Positions 34,701 through 45,351 of a DNA stretch of 64,000 nt are shown one piece after another. The notes below the pieces were generated by a model that was not told the origin of the DNA, did no database searches, and saw only the letters and a program-made list of their open reading frames with translations. The translations under genes were made by a program, and so were the position numbers. Within the stretch, counting starts at the first letter, position 1. Every line of letters begins with the position of its first letter. The stretch is from Mermis nigrescens. Lineage: Eukaryota; Nematoda; Enoplea; Mermithida; Mermithidae. The DNA is taken from the NCBI GenBank assembly GCA_036768485.1, contig JAVLUZ010000599.1, forward strand, positions 806,001 through 870,000, given 5' to 3'.

Positions 34701-37700
34701 GTTGATATATGGATTGGAGGTAATAAAATTTATATTAATGCTAAGTTTGCATGGAGCTAAGTAAAATAAAGTTGCATCTGTTCAGGAAGAGGAAAAAGTC
34801 TCTTGCCTTATTAAGCATGTGCTCAAAAGAGAGCTCGAGAGAAAAAATACAGTGAACAATACATTTGTGATTTGATGTAATTTGATTTTCTGCTGCTCGG
34901 ATTCGAAGTTTCACATAGCTTATTTAATTCTAAATTGAATAAGCTACTTGGAAATGTATGGAAAGAAGCGGGCTTATCTGATTTTGTCCTAAGAGCTTTT
35001 TAGAGTATTTCTGATTTGCTTTCCCTTTACTCTTGATCGCTTTATGAATACTAAGCATATGAATAGGTTATGTTTTTCGGCAGTCAATAATTTTTTCCTA
35101 TTTAATAAGTGTTTTTCTCATAGTTTGAGAAAGTATTATGCACGATAAAAGATTGATGAGATTCTGATTAACTAGTATTCGAGTTGGGAAACGACACCCG
35201 AAAAGTATCCAAACTATCCTTAATAGTCACCCCATACTCTGAGTAAATTTGGCTGTTTATTTTAACTCTACTTCCGTCCCTTCAATTAAACGGGCACCTT
35301 AAGTATACTTGTTATGCTTACTTAATTACGAGAATTTAACGATTGCCTTAATTACTCTTTTGGAAAATGCAAATCGATATTGTACGAGTATACTCATACT
35401 TGCAAACTTCTGGTTTATTTTCTGTTGAAACGTAAATCTGCATACCATAATTACTATATTTTGTATTTTAGCTTGCATTGTCTTCGTATTTGGATCTCTG
35501 TTAGAATACGCGTTGGTAAACTACGTCGGAATCAGAGAAGAACTGAGGAATAAAAAATGCACGCAACTACGCGAAGCTGATCTGGGTCAAAATTTGTTTT
35601 CAACAAAAATTAGCCCATCCGACGAATCACGCTTATTCACTTTGTTCGCTTTTAGTTCAAGTGAAAACCTGGTATATTGGAAACTCATGTATTATAATAC
35701 AGAATAGTTACTATTGAAAGAAACTAGGGAATTCTCCTTATTTCCTAAATTTATAGTGGCCAATAGACATGGACAACGTATGAATCTTGAGATCTTGAGA
35801 TTTTTGAACACCAAAAGACTTGATGGAATGAGCAAAAGTATGCCGCTTTTGGGCAGGAAAATGTTAAAGTGTTTGAAAAAGAAATTCCGGGACCGAAATT
35901 CGGATAAGAAGCGCTTGTCAGGGAGTAGACATAAGATTTTATCCGTATGTAGGCGGCAGCCGAATTCTGAGACGGGTCTGGAATGCGTACACAGACAAAA
36001 ATCCCGAAAAACTGACAAAAATTCAACGCCGGGAGGTTGTATCGATTGTTGGAGGTTTTATCGGATTCGGGAGTTAACTACACCCAGTCCCCTACGCCCA
36101 CGTGTGTACTTATCCAGATTTGCATGACATAGCCGTCTCCCAAACTGGGGATTAGTCGGATAGCTTTATTAAACCGAAATAGTATAAAAAAATCCGCTAA
36201 TATGCTAAAATTGTGTGGAACCTCTTTCTTAATTCATGCTTTCTGGTCAACTTCAATTATATGCTTTTGCGGAAAGACGTTTAGATTTTCGTCCAGTTTT
36301 GACCACAGTCTTGTTTTACTGAAAATCCTTCCTTTTTACCTTCAAAGGATTTACGCCCCGAACACGTGCGTGTCAGGCCTCTGTTCCCATCACTCCTTCA
36401 ATCGTTTTTAAAGCGAGTGCTACGATGCATCCGCTACGCTATGATTGCTTCAAGTTGTAGTTTGTAGTTTTAAGAACAGTAAAATTTAAAATATTGAAAA
36501 AATATTGAAGATTGGACAATTAAATTTAAAAAACAACGAAACAACATGCACATAAGGCAGAACAGTGCCTCCAATAAAGCATACCACGCGAGTTCGTGAC
36601 CGACGTTGATTTTATTGGGCCGCCTTATGCACTAAAACAGTTAAACGAGTCAGTTGTCAAAACATTGGAACAGACTTATGCATACTTTGCTGTCGTAGCT
36701 AGAAATTCAACTCAACATTTCTCGAATAAGTCATCAATATGTCGAAAAAACAAGGGAAACAAAGAAGAGAGGAAAAAATACGAAGAAATAGATAATAAAT
36801 AAATGAATAAAATTAAAAAAAGAGGTTAAAAAGAAGCAATGATTAATGAAAAGAAAACATGATCATAAAGCGTAGCAGACAGGGGCAGATTTAAAGGGGG
36901 CGGGGGGCGGCCGTCCCCATTCGCCAAAAATATTTGGCGAGATAAAGAATGGATATGCAATTTGCAATGATTTTTGGCCGTCAGTGACCATAATTTCTCA
37001 AATTTTTCGGCGCTACGCGCCGGATGATACCTATTAATGGCATTTATTTACTTTCTTGGCGACCTGGAAGTCATTGTCTGTTCATATAGGTTTCAAAACA
37101 ACTTTAACAGCAGAAACAGCTATTTTCGCATAGTTTTCTTCTATTTTCAATTAAAAATTTCGATGTTTCGCATCAAATGCTATAAATACAAGAAATCAAG
37201 CAGTAAATCATGCTTCCAAGACACGATTTTTTCGTATTCGGCAAAGTTTTTCCCGATGTACAAAGACTTTTCGGGACCGTCTTTGTACACGTACAAAGAT
37301 TTTTAGGAAGAAAAAAATTGCATAAAAGGTCTAAAATTCGAAAAACTTTTTCGGCGCTTCGTGCCGAAATGAGTAATTGTGTGTTCTATATATCTTTATA
37401 ATGGCAGAAATTGCATTTCAAAAGGAAAAATGTAAAATTTTTCGGCGCTTCGCGCCGTTTTATGACGATTCTTAGTGATTTTTGCCCTAAGAGACCCAGA
37501 AATTAGCTAAAATACACTAGCAAAAGTCGAACAACTCTGTTTTTATCACACTAAAATCGCTACTGTACCATATTGTAGTACCCAAAAATTTGTGTGTACA
37601 AAATGTACAAAGACTTTTGGGGACGATCTTTGTACATGTACAAACGGACCTTGTACAAAAAAAACACTGCTTCTTGACGTCTCTCCGCCTTACTTTCACG

Positions 37701-38311
37701 AATTTTCCGGCGCTTCGCGCCAGATTTTTATTAGAGTAAAAAAAATTAGTGATTTTTTCGCACAAAATTGTCGAAAATTTTAAAATTGTAAGGAAAAATA
37801 TTGCGTTAAAAGTTATTTTATGTAAAAGTATACAATGTAAAACACCGAAAAAACGCTATTTCGCGCCTTAAGGGCAAATTTTAACGCCCTCCCCTTATGA
37901 AAATTCTAGATCCACTACTGGTAGCATACAATACTTTTTTATCGACATGATTGAAAATGATCTTCACAAAGAAGATAGGCTTGATTTCTGTTTTTCTCGG
38001 GAGTTTTAATTTTTCAGAATTCGGCTGTCAGGCGACGAAAAGTAAAAAGATTGTCTTCTGACGCAAAGGAGAGACTCGTGGGTACAGAGAAATGTGATTT
38101 ACTTCTTTCAAATAATCAATTCAATGGAAATTATCCCAGTTTTCGTGCCACGACTTCCAAGGCCAAATATCGGAAACGAATTTCCCGTCATAATTGGCTA
38201 GCGAAGTGGGCAAGGAATGGAAGAGCGGAAAGGATCGATCAAATTTCACGAGTTATTTTCCCGATATGTTTTTTATTTTTCAACATTGTATATTGGTTAA
38301 TTTATTGGTAG
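25629..38311 (+). CDS. cys-loop ligand-gated anion-channel-type subunit (nine exons, 517 aa)
   Basis: Predicted plasma-membrane pentameric channel subunit. Exons are 25629-25729, 27228-27489, 27815-28041, 29872-29954, 30192-30329, 30787-30975, 34660-34719, 35472-35671 and 38018-38311. All borders are GT/AG and every junction keeps frame, giving 1554 bases including the stop. It reads: signal peptide; extracellular domain with loop A WIPDTFF, a 13-residue Cys-loop (YPMDTQEC end) and a second loop-C disulfide pair (C-x9-C) as in GluCl, glycine and histamine channels; M1 (VSWVSYWI); M2 ([13 protein letters not shown]); M3 ([14 protein letters not shown]); a cytoplasmic loop of about 130 residues; and M4 at the C-terminus. 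The anion-channel Pro-Ala before the M2 arginine is Ala-Gly here. The loop G and loop D arginines that bind glutamate in GluCl appear as Ile and His. Ligand therefore unknown. Introns carry MITEs. Confidence 0.93.
26936..27085 (+). mobile_element. 150-bp MITE in channel intron 1
   Basis: Flanks CAAATAGG and CATATAGG agree at 7 of 8. Starts CACACATAGGCG and ends GCCCGTGCATG, the shared MITE-swarm end motif. Confidence 0.8.
27228..27489 (+). CDS. channel exon 2 (N-terminal extracellular)
   Basis: Encodes the N-terminal helix ([17 protein letters not shown]) and first strands, ending at EVNM before GTGAAC. It has an insertion of about 20 residues, with potential N-glycosylation at NYS and NAS, between the helix and first strand compared with GluCl. 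Confidence 0.85.
27815..28041 (+). CDS. channel exon 3 (loops D, A, E)
   Basis: [19 protein letters not shown] covers loop D with His where GluCl has the agonist-binding Arg. [17 protein letters not shown] is loop A, followed by DGTVVYNR of loop E. Confidence 0.93.
29872..29954 (+). CDS. channel exon 4 (Cys-loop)
   Basis: Encodes LSMTFSC, a 13-residue loop and the second cysteine (YPMDTQEC), then the start of loop B. Acceptor ATTCAG, donor GTATGC. Confidence 0.93.
30192..30329 (+). CDS. channel exon 5 (loop B to loop C)
   Basis: [18 protein letters not shown] is the loop B/F region; it ends with the first loop-C cysteine ([10 protein letters not shown]). Confidence 0.92.
30787..30975 (+). 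CDS. channel exon 6 (loop C, M1, M2)
   Basis: Opens EFSCLRVKM with the second loop-C cysteine. M1 ends [10 protein letters not shown], and the pore-lining M2 follows with Ala-Gly-Arg at -2' to 0', Pro at 2', Val at 6' and Leu at 9'. Confidence 0.93.
31068..31639. mobile_element. palindromic repeat G element, perfect 8-bp duplication, channel intron 6
   Basis: Two G copies lie head-to-head (about 31068-31345 plus, 31330-31639 minus), giving a foldback of about 570 bases. TCGTGTCC is present at 31060-31067 and 31640-31647, so the pair moved as one element. Confidence 0.88.
32675..33023 (+). mobile_element. 349-bp MITE with repeat B core, channel intron 6
   Basis: Starts CACACATGGACGGGGG and ends CTGCTCATGTATG. 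Flanks GGTAATAT and GTCAATAT agree at 6 of 8. The interior includes the ACATGTAACGG word of repeat B. Confidence 0.72.
33545..34460. repeat. GTAC-palindrome repeat and CAG-TGGATT terminus, channel intron 6
   Basis: Blocks shared with the 2.6-kb hAT interiors, including a TTTTTTTGTACA word, AATATGGTACAGTAG and a GCGCAAAGCGCC hairpin. The region ends at 34460 in TAAATCCTCCACTG, whose reverse complement matches the end of the element at 36890-37920. The left boundary was not resolved. Confidence 0.6.
34660..34719 (+). CDS. channel exon 7 (M2-M3 loop)
   Basis: A 60-base exon encoding [19 protein letters not shown], the gating loop and start of M3. The LPPVSY word is conserved in invertebrate anion channels. 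Confidence 0.92.
35472..35671 (+). CDS. channel exon 8 (M3 and start of cytoplasmic loop)
   Basis: [19 protein letters not shown] completes M3; a Lys/Arg/Cys-rich cytoplasmic segment follows, ending in ENL before GTATAT. Confidence 0.9.
36118..36400 (+). repeat. repeat G copy, channel intron 8
   Basis: Decayed copy, from the CCGTCTCCC start through TTTCTGGTCAACTT to CACGTGCGTGTC. Confidence 0.55.
36890..37920 (+). mobile_element. 1.03-kb hAT-like element, channel intron 8
   Basis: Ends CAGGGGCAGATTTA and (reverse complement) CAGTAGTGGATCTA. Flanks GTAGCAGA (36882-36889) and GTAGCATA (37921-37928) match at 7 of 8. The interior has four GGCGC-TNC-GCGCC hairpins and TTTGTACATGTACAAA at 37629-37644. 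It lies only about 100 bases before channel exon 9. Confidence 0.85.
38018..38311 (+). CDS. channel exon 9 (cytoplasmic loop, M4, stop)
   Basis: A basic cytoplasmic segment leads to [20 protein letters not shown], the M4 helix, and a stop five residues later. Confidence 0.92.
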   Translation, partial: NSAVRRRKVKRLSSDAKERLVGTEKCDLLLSNNQFNGNYPSFRATTSKAKYRKRISRHNWLAKWARNGRAERIDQISRVIFPICFLFFNIVYWLIYW

Positions 38312-38469
38312 CTGTTTGTCTCTTTAACTCAAAAATTTGTTTTCTGAGTACTACCTACTTACTGTTCAAATGCAAGCTCTTTCGTTAAAGTGGCGGACAG
38401 TCGGGAATTCGTGTAAAAGTTCTACAGGCTGTAGAAATATAAGTAATAGACAGCATATAGATCGACAAT

Positions 38470-38880
38470 CGTCAACACATAGAAGCATATACGATCTTGG
38501 TGGAGGGTTTCAACCCCCAGAGGAATTTTACACACCCCGTAGAAATTTAACCGCCCAGAATTTGGGATTTTTTCAAAGTTCCCGAAAATTCGTAAAAAAG
38601 TGTTTTTTTAGCTAAGTTGCTATCTAGCTCAAAATTGTCAAGTTTTCGGCGCTTTACACCATATACTCATGTTTTGACTATATTTTGTTCAATTTGTTCG
38701 ACTTTTTTATTTTTCTTCGAAATTTTTCTACGGCTGTAAGCTCTAGAACGATAGAGCATCATCAGAAACGCCGAAAAACGATGTTTTTGACGTGACCTAA
38801 CATTTTTTGGACCCAAAAAGGCACTTTAAAATTTCAATTTCCTCCCAGAATTCTCATGCTGTGCACGTCTGCATAGAACA
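38470..38880. repeat. repeat C and related fragments
   Basis: 38745-38880 is an inverted repeat C copy ending CTGTGCACGTCTGCAT. The preceding block has G-rich MITE words. Downstream flank of the channel gene; I see no AATAAA close to the stop. Confidence 0.5.
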
Positions 38881-38984
38881 CTGTTGGTCTTCGGTATGAA
38901 CGAACTTCTTCAAAGCGCAAATTTTTGTGAAAATACAGGAAGGCAGGCACCAGGGGGCGAATTTATAGTCTGTTTTACACAAGT

Positions 38985-39125
38985 TCGGTCATAAATTTTA
39001 AAATCAACTCCGACAATAAGCTGACAGATTACGATTATAGCATTGATCTAATATATAATTATCGTAACCCTCGGCTTACTGTCGAAATTAAATTCTTAAA
39101 ATTTATGCACGAAGTTATATGAAAC
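38985..39125 (+). repeat. copy of the 4380-4545 repeat
   Basis: Near-identical to the reverse complement of 4380-4545, with sharp ends on both sides. Confidence 0.75.
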
Positions 39126-39537
39126 AAACTTTAGGCGACGGATGAGCGATCGCACCATCGGCCAGAGATAAAGACAACGTGCCAAAGATCGATTCATATA
39201 AGTTCCGCCGACGCCGCCTTGTTAAATTTTCATCGACAAGCCGAAATTTTGCGGCGCTTGATCTAGTGCATTATGAAAAATGTTGATCTCACCCCAGCTG
39301 TTATTGTCCGTTTCATTTACCTTTGAGTTTTTTGAAAAAATTTAAGTTGCCTACAAAAGTGATTCAAACTAACAGTATAGTTGTGATAGTTTACTCTTTA
39401 TCGACTTATCGACTTGTGGTGAAACGTTTTCTATCGCCAAACCGCATTGCTCCATCAAGTTTAAACCACTTTTGTAGCCTAATACATGCGGATTGTATTC
39501 AAAGGAAAACCTCAAAGTTAATTGAAACAGTCAATAG

Positions 39538-39790
39538 GTGCACAGCATGCTCAATCTTGGAGGGGCGGGGGTAAACAATTGAGCTTCTTTGGGCCAAAAT
39601 AAACTTCAAAACTGGTATGAGCGCTATAATTGTGTTTGAAGGACGTTAGTACTGTTTCTGGTCAATTTAAAGCACTTTAGAAGGAAAATTTCGATTTTCA
39701 TTTGTTTTTTTCGCCTCATTTTGCCTCATTTCCCCAACAAATTTTTCATTGTTCACCTCAACCTCCCACCTCCCACGCGTATGTCTGGCT
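39538..39790 (+). repeat. repeat G copy
   Basis: AGGTGCACAGCATGC start, AACTGGTATGAGCGCTA and TTTCTGGTCAATTT blocks, end CACGCGTATGTCTGG. Boundaries uncertain. Confidence 0.65.
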
Positions 39791-39884
39791 ACGACTCCTT
39801 TAGCGTCGTTATAAACTGTTGATGTAGGTACATACACATGCTTTTTCTAGTAAGCAATAAAACTTTAATCAATCGGCTTATGAC

Positions 39885-40045
39885 CATACATAGGCAGTAA
39901 GAGAATTCTGGGGGTATGCTTGAGTGAAATGATAAAATCGCCAAAAATGTTACTAAAAATAGAATTCTAGGGGTAAAAAGTAATCTGTGTGGGGTTTTCC
40001 AACTTTTGCGGGGGGGGGTGGGTGTAAACCCTACACCCACGTGTG
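39885..40045 (+). mobile_element. 161-bp hAT-like MITE
   Basis: Flanks CTTATGAC and CTAAGGAC agree at 6 of 8. Starts CATACATAGGCAG and ends CACCCACGTGTG. Relative of 22438-22595 in inverse order of blocks. Confidence 0.72.
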
Positions 40046-40390
40046 CTAAGGACTCTCTTTTTACCTATTTCTCGTCACCTTATTTGCTAGTCGTCTACGT
40101 ATATACAGAGGTAATGTGGGGCTCATGACAACTAAGCCTGTTTTCGTTTTAGGCAGCTATGATGAGAGTGGAGTAAACGGCAGTATTGCGCAGAAAAAAG
40201 TCACTTTTAGAATCGAAATGTACCTATGTACATATATGTAAATCTCTCGATAAAGAAAGCAAGCGACATACTAACTATTATAGACTAGAGAAGCTGCGTG
40301 TGGTTTAAAAGGCTAGTCAATCTATATGTACGATTAGCGAATCAGTCGACGCGAGGAATTGTAAGTAGAACACTTACACTTTCGAAAATG

Positions 40391-40462
40391 TCTGCGATAG
40401 CTCAGTTGGTGAGAGCAGCGATCCGGTCAACCGTGGTCCCGGGCTCGTGTCCCGGTCGCAGC
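40391..40462 (+). tRNA. tRNA-like sequence, probably a pseudogene or SINE head
   Basis: A 72-base cloverleaf can be drawn. The acceptor strand TCTGCGA pairs with TCGCAGC except at the first pair. The D arm is GCTC...GAGC with the A-box word TAGCTCAGTTGG, and the T arm is CCGGG-CTCGTGT-CCCGG. T5 follows at 40468. The anticodon stem has one A-C mismatch, and the loop CCGGTCA lacks U33 (anticodon would read GGU, Thr). These faults favour a decayed tRNA or the head of a tRNA-derived SINE. Confidence 0.55.
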
Positions 40463-40479
40463 TACTCTTTTTACAGAAT

Positions 40480-41470
40480 GGGAAGGAAAGCTGTAGCCAC
40501 TGTCAATTGAATACGTCGTTTTATAATCAGAAATGGAATCTAAATAAATCCCGCAAATATGAACGGTAATTGAGCTATAAATAATTTGAGCTAGCTGAGC
40601 AGTGTAAAGAGATCTTTTGTAAAAGATATCTCACTGAGCTTTGCTAGCTGTTCATTCTTTTTCCTAATCCAAGTCACAAGTTACGGTGTTACGTTTTATT
40701 ACAACGAAATTTGATGTACCTAGCATTTAATCCGCTTGTAAAATATTAGGATATGCACTGTACATGTATTTATACATGATTCAGCGACTAAAAATGAAAT
40801 TTGCACAGGAGTAATAAAACAGCCGAGAAATAGATGGAAAAGTCTGGCTTCTGGCTCAACTTTATACAAATTGTTTTACTTTTCCAGTTGAGGGAAGATG
40901 TAGAGCGATTCATATAAGCAGCAGGTCTATGTTTTAGAGTAAATAACTACAACAAGAAAAATGTGCTGATTTACTATAGGTACTCATTCTCTATGCTGCA
41001 GATTGCAGTCCCCGACGAGATGAAAGTTCGGAACCCGATACCTCAGCTACGTAATACACTGACTTGATTTTTTCATTGTCCTGATTGATTGTCCGGATTT
41101 AACCTAATTTGTCCCGTCCCACCCAGCTTTGAAGAATTATATTCGGCCTATAGTATAGTATGCTCCTCCAACTGTCTGAGCCCCGGGCGGAGTAGAGAAA
41201 TATGCCTTTTCAAGCAATAATCCTTAGACATAGAAGTCGAAAACATTAGCGGAAAACCATGTGAGTGGAAAAAAATCTTCGAAAAATTTTTTTTCATCAC
41301 ATTTTACCGCTGCTTTCGACTTCCACATTGCCGATTACTGCTCGAATCAGCTATCGAAGGGCGGAGTAGAGAATACTGGAAAGTCTCAAATTTACCAATC
41401 GGATAAGCTACCTTCTCGTAAGGAATAAAAACGAAGTAATGAAGGAATGGTACTTAGCATCTATACATCG
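40480..41470. other. intergenic with decayed repeats
   Basis: About 41040-41150 shares TTTTTTCATTGTCCTGATTG with 54720-54810 and 55433-55500. About 41186-41375 is an imperfect palindrome framed by two GGGCGGAGTAGAGAATA-like words. No gene. Confidence 0.5.
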
Positions 41471-41480
41471 ACCTAAGCAG

Positions 41481-44136
41481 TAGTGATCGACCGGGGCCCC
41501 GGCCCCGGCAATCCCCGGCCATTTTTAGGCATCCCCGGCCCCGGCCGGGGCAAGGTCAAAAAATGGCCGGGGCCGGGAAAAATTTAGTGTAATTCGTATT
41601 TTGTACAGGCTGTGATACTGGCACTTATTTATCAATGAGCAAGTGTTAATTTTGAGAACTGTACTCATTAGACCATATGTATACTTACTTAGTCCTTGTT
41701 ATAACTTTGCTACTGTGTATAAATTAGCTTTTACTGAATAAATGTTTAGGAAAATCTGCATGTTTTCGATTCCTCCACTTAACTTATTTAAACTAAATGC
41801 TACTTTTAACTCATTCATTCATAGCTATGGCTAAAAGATTTAGAGTTGACAAATACGTTCTATTTCTAGTTGGAAATTGTACGTTTTCAACAAACTATTT
41901 TTACAAAAAACACTTTTACATTTAATTGAATGGGAACCGCGTGCTACAAAACGCGTTTCTTGTGTAATAGTTATAAGGACGGAGGTTAATTATAGGCGAA
42001 TGTAAACTATGCTGCAGAATCGCATCCGATCCAATGAACTAAATATGTCTCAAATAGTTTCCTAAGGTCCAGAGTTGAAGGAGGGATGAAATCCCAAATT
42101 GGAGGACCAGAAAATTGAGTGGTGGACTATTATTAGCCGACTCTATTTTGTTGTGCGAGCTTCTTGTGCTTGTACAAAGATCTCCGAAAAGGTCTTTGTA
42201 TGAGCTAACAAATTTTTGTAGCTATATTATATAAATATATTTTTAAACATAACTATTTTCGCATACTATCAGTATGTGACAGTGTTTTTTTGTACAATGT
42301 ACCTTTGTATATACATGAACAAAGATGGTACCCAAATGTCTTTGTAGATTTTGTACCAGTGTTTTTTTGTACACGGTCCGTTTGTGCATGTACAAAGATG
42401 GTCCCCAAAAGTCTTTGTACATTTTGTACACACAAATTTTTGGTTACTATAATATGGTACAGTAGCGATTTTAGTGTGGTAAAACAGGGTCTCTTGACTT
42501 TTGATTGTATATTTTAGCTAATTTCTGGGTTTCTAACACCGAAAATTACTAAAATTGTCTCAAAACGGCACGAAGCGCCTAGAAATTTGACATTTTTCTA
42601 TTCTAAATACAAATTTTGCCATTTTAAAGATATATAGGACAGACAATTTTTCATATCGGAGCGAAGCGCCGGAAAAATTTTGGAATTTTGCACCTTTTTA
42701 CAGTTTTTATCTTCCCAAGAATCTTTGTACATGTACAAAGATAGTCCTGAAAAGTCTTTGTACATCGAGAAAAATCTTTGGCAAATACAAAAAAACACTG
42801 TTTTGTACATGCAAGTTTTTGTATACTTTAATATGGTACAGTAACGATTTCAGTGTGGTAGAACATAGTTTTTCGACCTTTAGTAGTGTATTTGGCTAAT
42901 TTTTGGGTTTCTGAATATTTTACATTTTTCCATTTTTCCATTCTAAGCGCAGTGTTGCTTATTACAAGATTTAAGTCGCATATTACAATTTTTGTAATAT
43001 TTCTGATTTTATAGTACAAGTTGTTTTAGCTTTCTCAGTCGAGTTTTATGGGTGAATTCCATCAGAAGCTCATAAAAATTTCGGCAGTTCGCGCCCAACT
43101 AATATTATCAACTAAATTCAGGCCGAATTATCACATTTAGAAGCACAGTCTTTTTGTATTCGGCGAAGATTTTTGCTGATGTACAAAGACGTTTCAGGAC
43201 CGCCTTTGTACATGTACAAAGATTATTGAAGAACAAAAACTGTAAAAAGGTGTAGAATTCCTTATTGCAAATTCTACCATTTTAAAGATTTTCAGGGGTA
43301 AGCGGCTGCAAAAATGGAGCCGCTTACCCCCCTTCCCCTGAAAATGGCCGAGAAATATACATGTGACAGGGGGTTTGGGCCATTCCCCATCCACGCTCTG
43401 AAGCCCCGAACTTCCTTGAGAGTCAGGAAATATTTGACCACCCTCCCCCATTTTTTGGCGAAAACCTGCGCTTTTTTGGCTATTTTTATGTGTTTTTACC
43501 ATTTTTGATCTAGTCGCTAACCCCCTCCTAAAAATGGCGAGGGACCCCTACCCTAGATTTCCAGCCGTTACATGTATACTGAGAGACCCTCACAAAATTT
43601 TAAGCGATTACATGCATGTTTTATAGTGATAGTTTATCTATTTACTCTAGCTCACATTCTAAAATAATGTATCACTTCGTGAAATTCTAATAGTTAGGTA
43701 CACTTTTGCCATACTGAAAATTAAGTTCAAAAAATTCGAAAGGTTTTCACCAAAAATCGTCTGACAGTGACTTGTGTCTTGGACCCTGAGGAGGTAATAC
43801 CCCTCCCCCTTATGGGAATGTGTGATGTCTCATTTATTACATCCAATACCTATTGCATCCAATCGCTACAGCACCAGTAGCAGTAGCGAAGATTTAAATG
43901 ATATAGAGTGTGCTAAACGCAGCAACATAGACTTTATTGATGATTCAAACAATGAAACACTGGACTAAATTTGTTTCTTGTGACATAAATAGTAATAAAA
44001 CTTGATATGAAAAGGCGCACCTAACTTTGCGCTTGCCATTTACTACTGAATGGAGCAGTCGCTCATTATTTCCTTGTCTTACCCCGGCCAGCCCCGGCCC
44101 CAGCCCGGCCAAAAAAGTCGCCTTGGTCGATCACTA
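41481..44136 (+). mobile_element. 2.66-kb non-autonomous hAT element, perfect 8-bp duplication
   Basis: Inverted ends TAGTGATCGACC...GGTCGATCACTA bracketed by CTAAGCAG at 41473-41480 and 44137-44144. Both subterminal zones are arrays of CCCCGG words. The interior contains GTAC palindromes, repeat B and hairpin cores, but no transposase. A related copy in inverse orientation is at 49519-52118. Confidence 0.93.
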
Positions 44137-44265
44137 CTAAGCAGCTATACATCCATCGACCTAAGCATCTATACATTGACCTAAGCGGGAGCGACCTCGA
44201 CCTAAGCAGCTTAAAACACCTTTTCAGATATACTAAGCCTAAGCCTAAGTATATTGGAAGCATCA
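44137..44265 (-). repeat. minisatellite arm, inverse of 47753-47975
   Basis: CGACCTAAGCATCTATACAT-type units and the AGCCTAAGCCTAAGTATATT tail are the reverse complement of 47753-47975. The 2.66-kb hAT landed inside this arm (more units lie at 41455-41480). Confidence 0.85.
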
Positions 44266-44820
44266 AGTAAATTATTACAAAAGTTGATTATGAAAATAGA
44301 GAAAAAAAGAGAAAAAACTGAAGAAAATCAAGGATTATATCATATGATAGATATATCATAATGCTGTTGTATATACCCTAATGTTAAAAAGATGGAAAAA
44401 AATTCGATAGGGGTTCAAGTGAATAAGTGCCATTTTTTCGCCTATCCTTAAACACATGAATTTCAACAGCCTGTAACTCGGTCAATAATGCTGACCGTCG
44501 CATAATTCTTTCAAATATGAACTCTCCAGCCCAAACTCAATTAGAAAATGTCCTTGTCATAACTTTCTAGAACTTTACAATCTCTTCTACTTTAGCCCTG
44601 AGCCCCTATTTGCTTTCTGATATCAACAGGGTTGAACGGGTACAGCGAAAATTTACTAAAAGGCTAATTGGATATAATCAAATCAAATCAAAATCAAAAG
44701 TTTATTTGTCATCAAACGAAAAAATGGGCAAGTAATTTAAGTAAATCGACATTGAAATATGCGTATTATTCTTCAATTGCACGAGAATATTTTTTGATAC
44801 ATACATTATATAATTCCGAA

Positions 44821-45225
44821 CACTGGCGTAGCCAGTGGGGGGAAGGGGGAATTCCCCCTGGAGAAAATTTTAACATTTTCAAAAAGTGAGCAATATGGTT
44901 GCATGATGCTGTTTTGCGATGAAAAATCGAAAAATTCGGTGCTTCAGCGCCGGTTTATTCTATTATTTGGCAGTTTCTACCGTTTTATTAGTGAAAAATC
45001 AAAAAATTAGCGCTTCAGCGCGCATAAGAAGCATTTTTTCCGTCAAAAACATGAAAAAATTTTTGTGAAAATTTAATTTTTTAATGGCTTAAATCGTGCA
45101 GGATGATGTGAAAAGCCCAAAAAAAACACATTATTTAACGGCCCCGCGCGTTTTTACGCGTTTTTTAGACGAAAAATTTTTTTGGAATTTCCTCCACCCT
45201 GGCGAAAATCCTGGCTACGCCTATG
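44821..45225 (+). mobile_element. GGCGTAGCC-family MITE, 405 bp
   Basis: Ends CACTGGCGTAGCCAG and (reverse complement) CATAGGCGTAGCCAGG. Flanks ATTCCGAA and ATTCTAAA agree at 6 of 8. In the 3' UTR of the CR1-like element. Confidence 0.85.
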
Positions 45226-45351
45226 ATTCTAAACGATACCTAAACAATTACCTGCGTGCATAAATTACGGTTTTAATAATGCGAAATAATATTAAATTTG
45301 GACCAAAAAGTTTGATAGACAAGGACACGTAAAGGCCAATTAGAAATGCGC

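Noticed and set aside
35714..36127. 137-residue ORF in channel intron 8
   Set aside because: No recognisable domain; an opposite-strand ORF overlaps, and part of it is a repeat related to 61325-61440.
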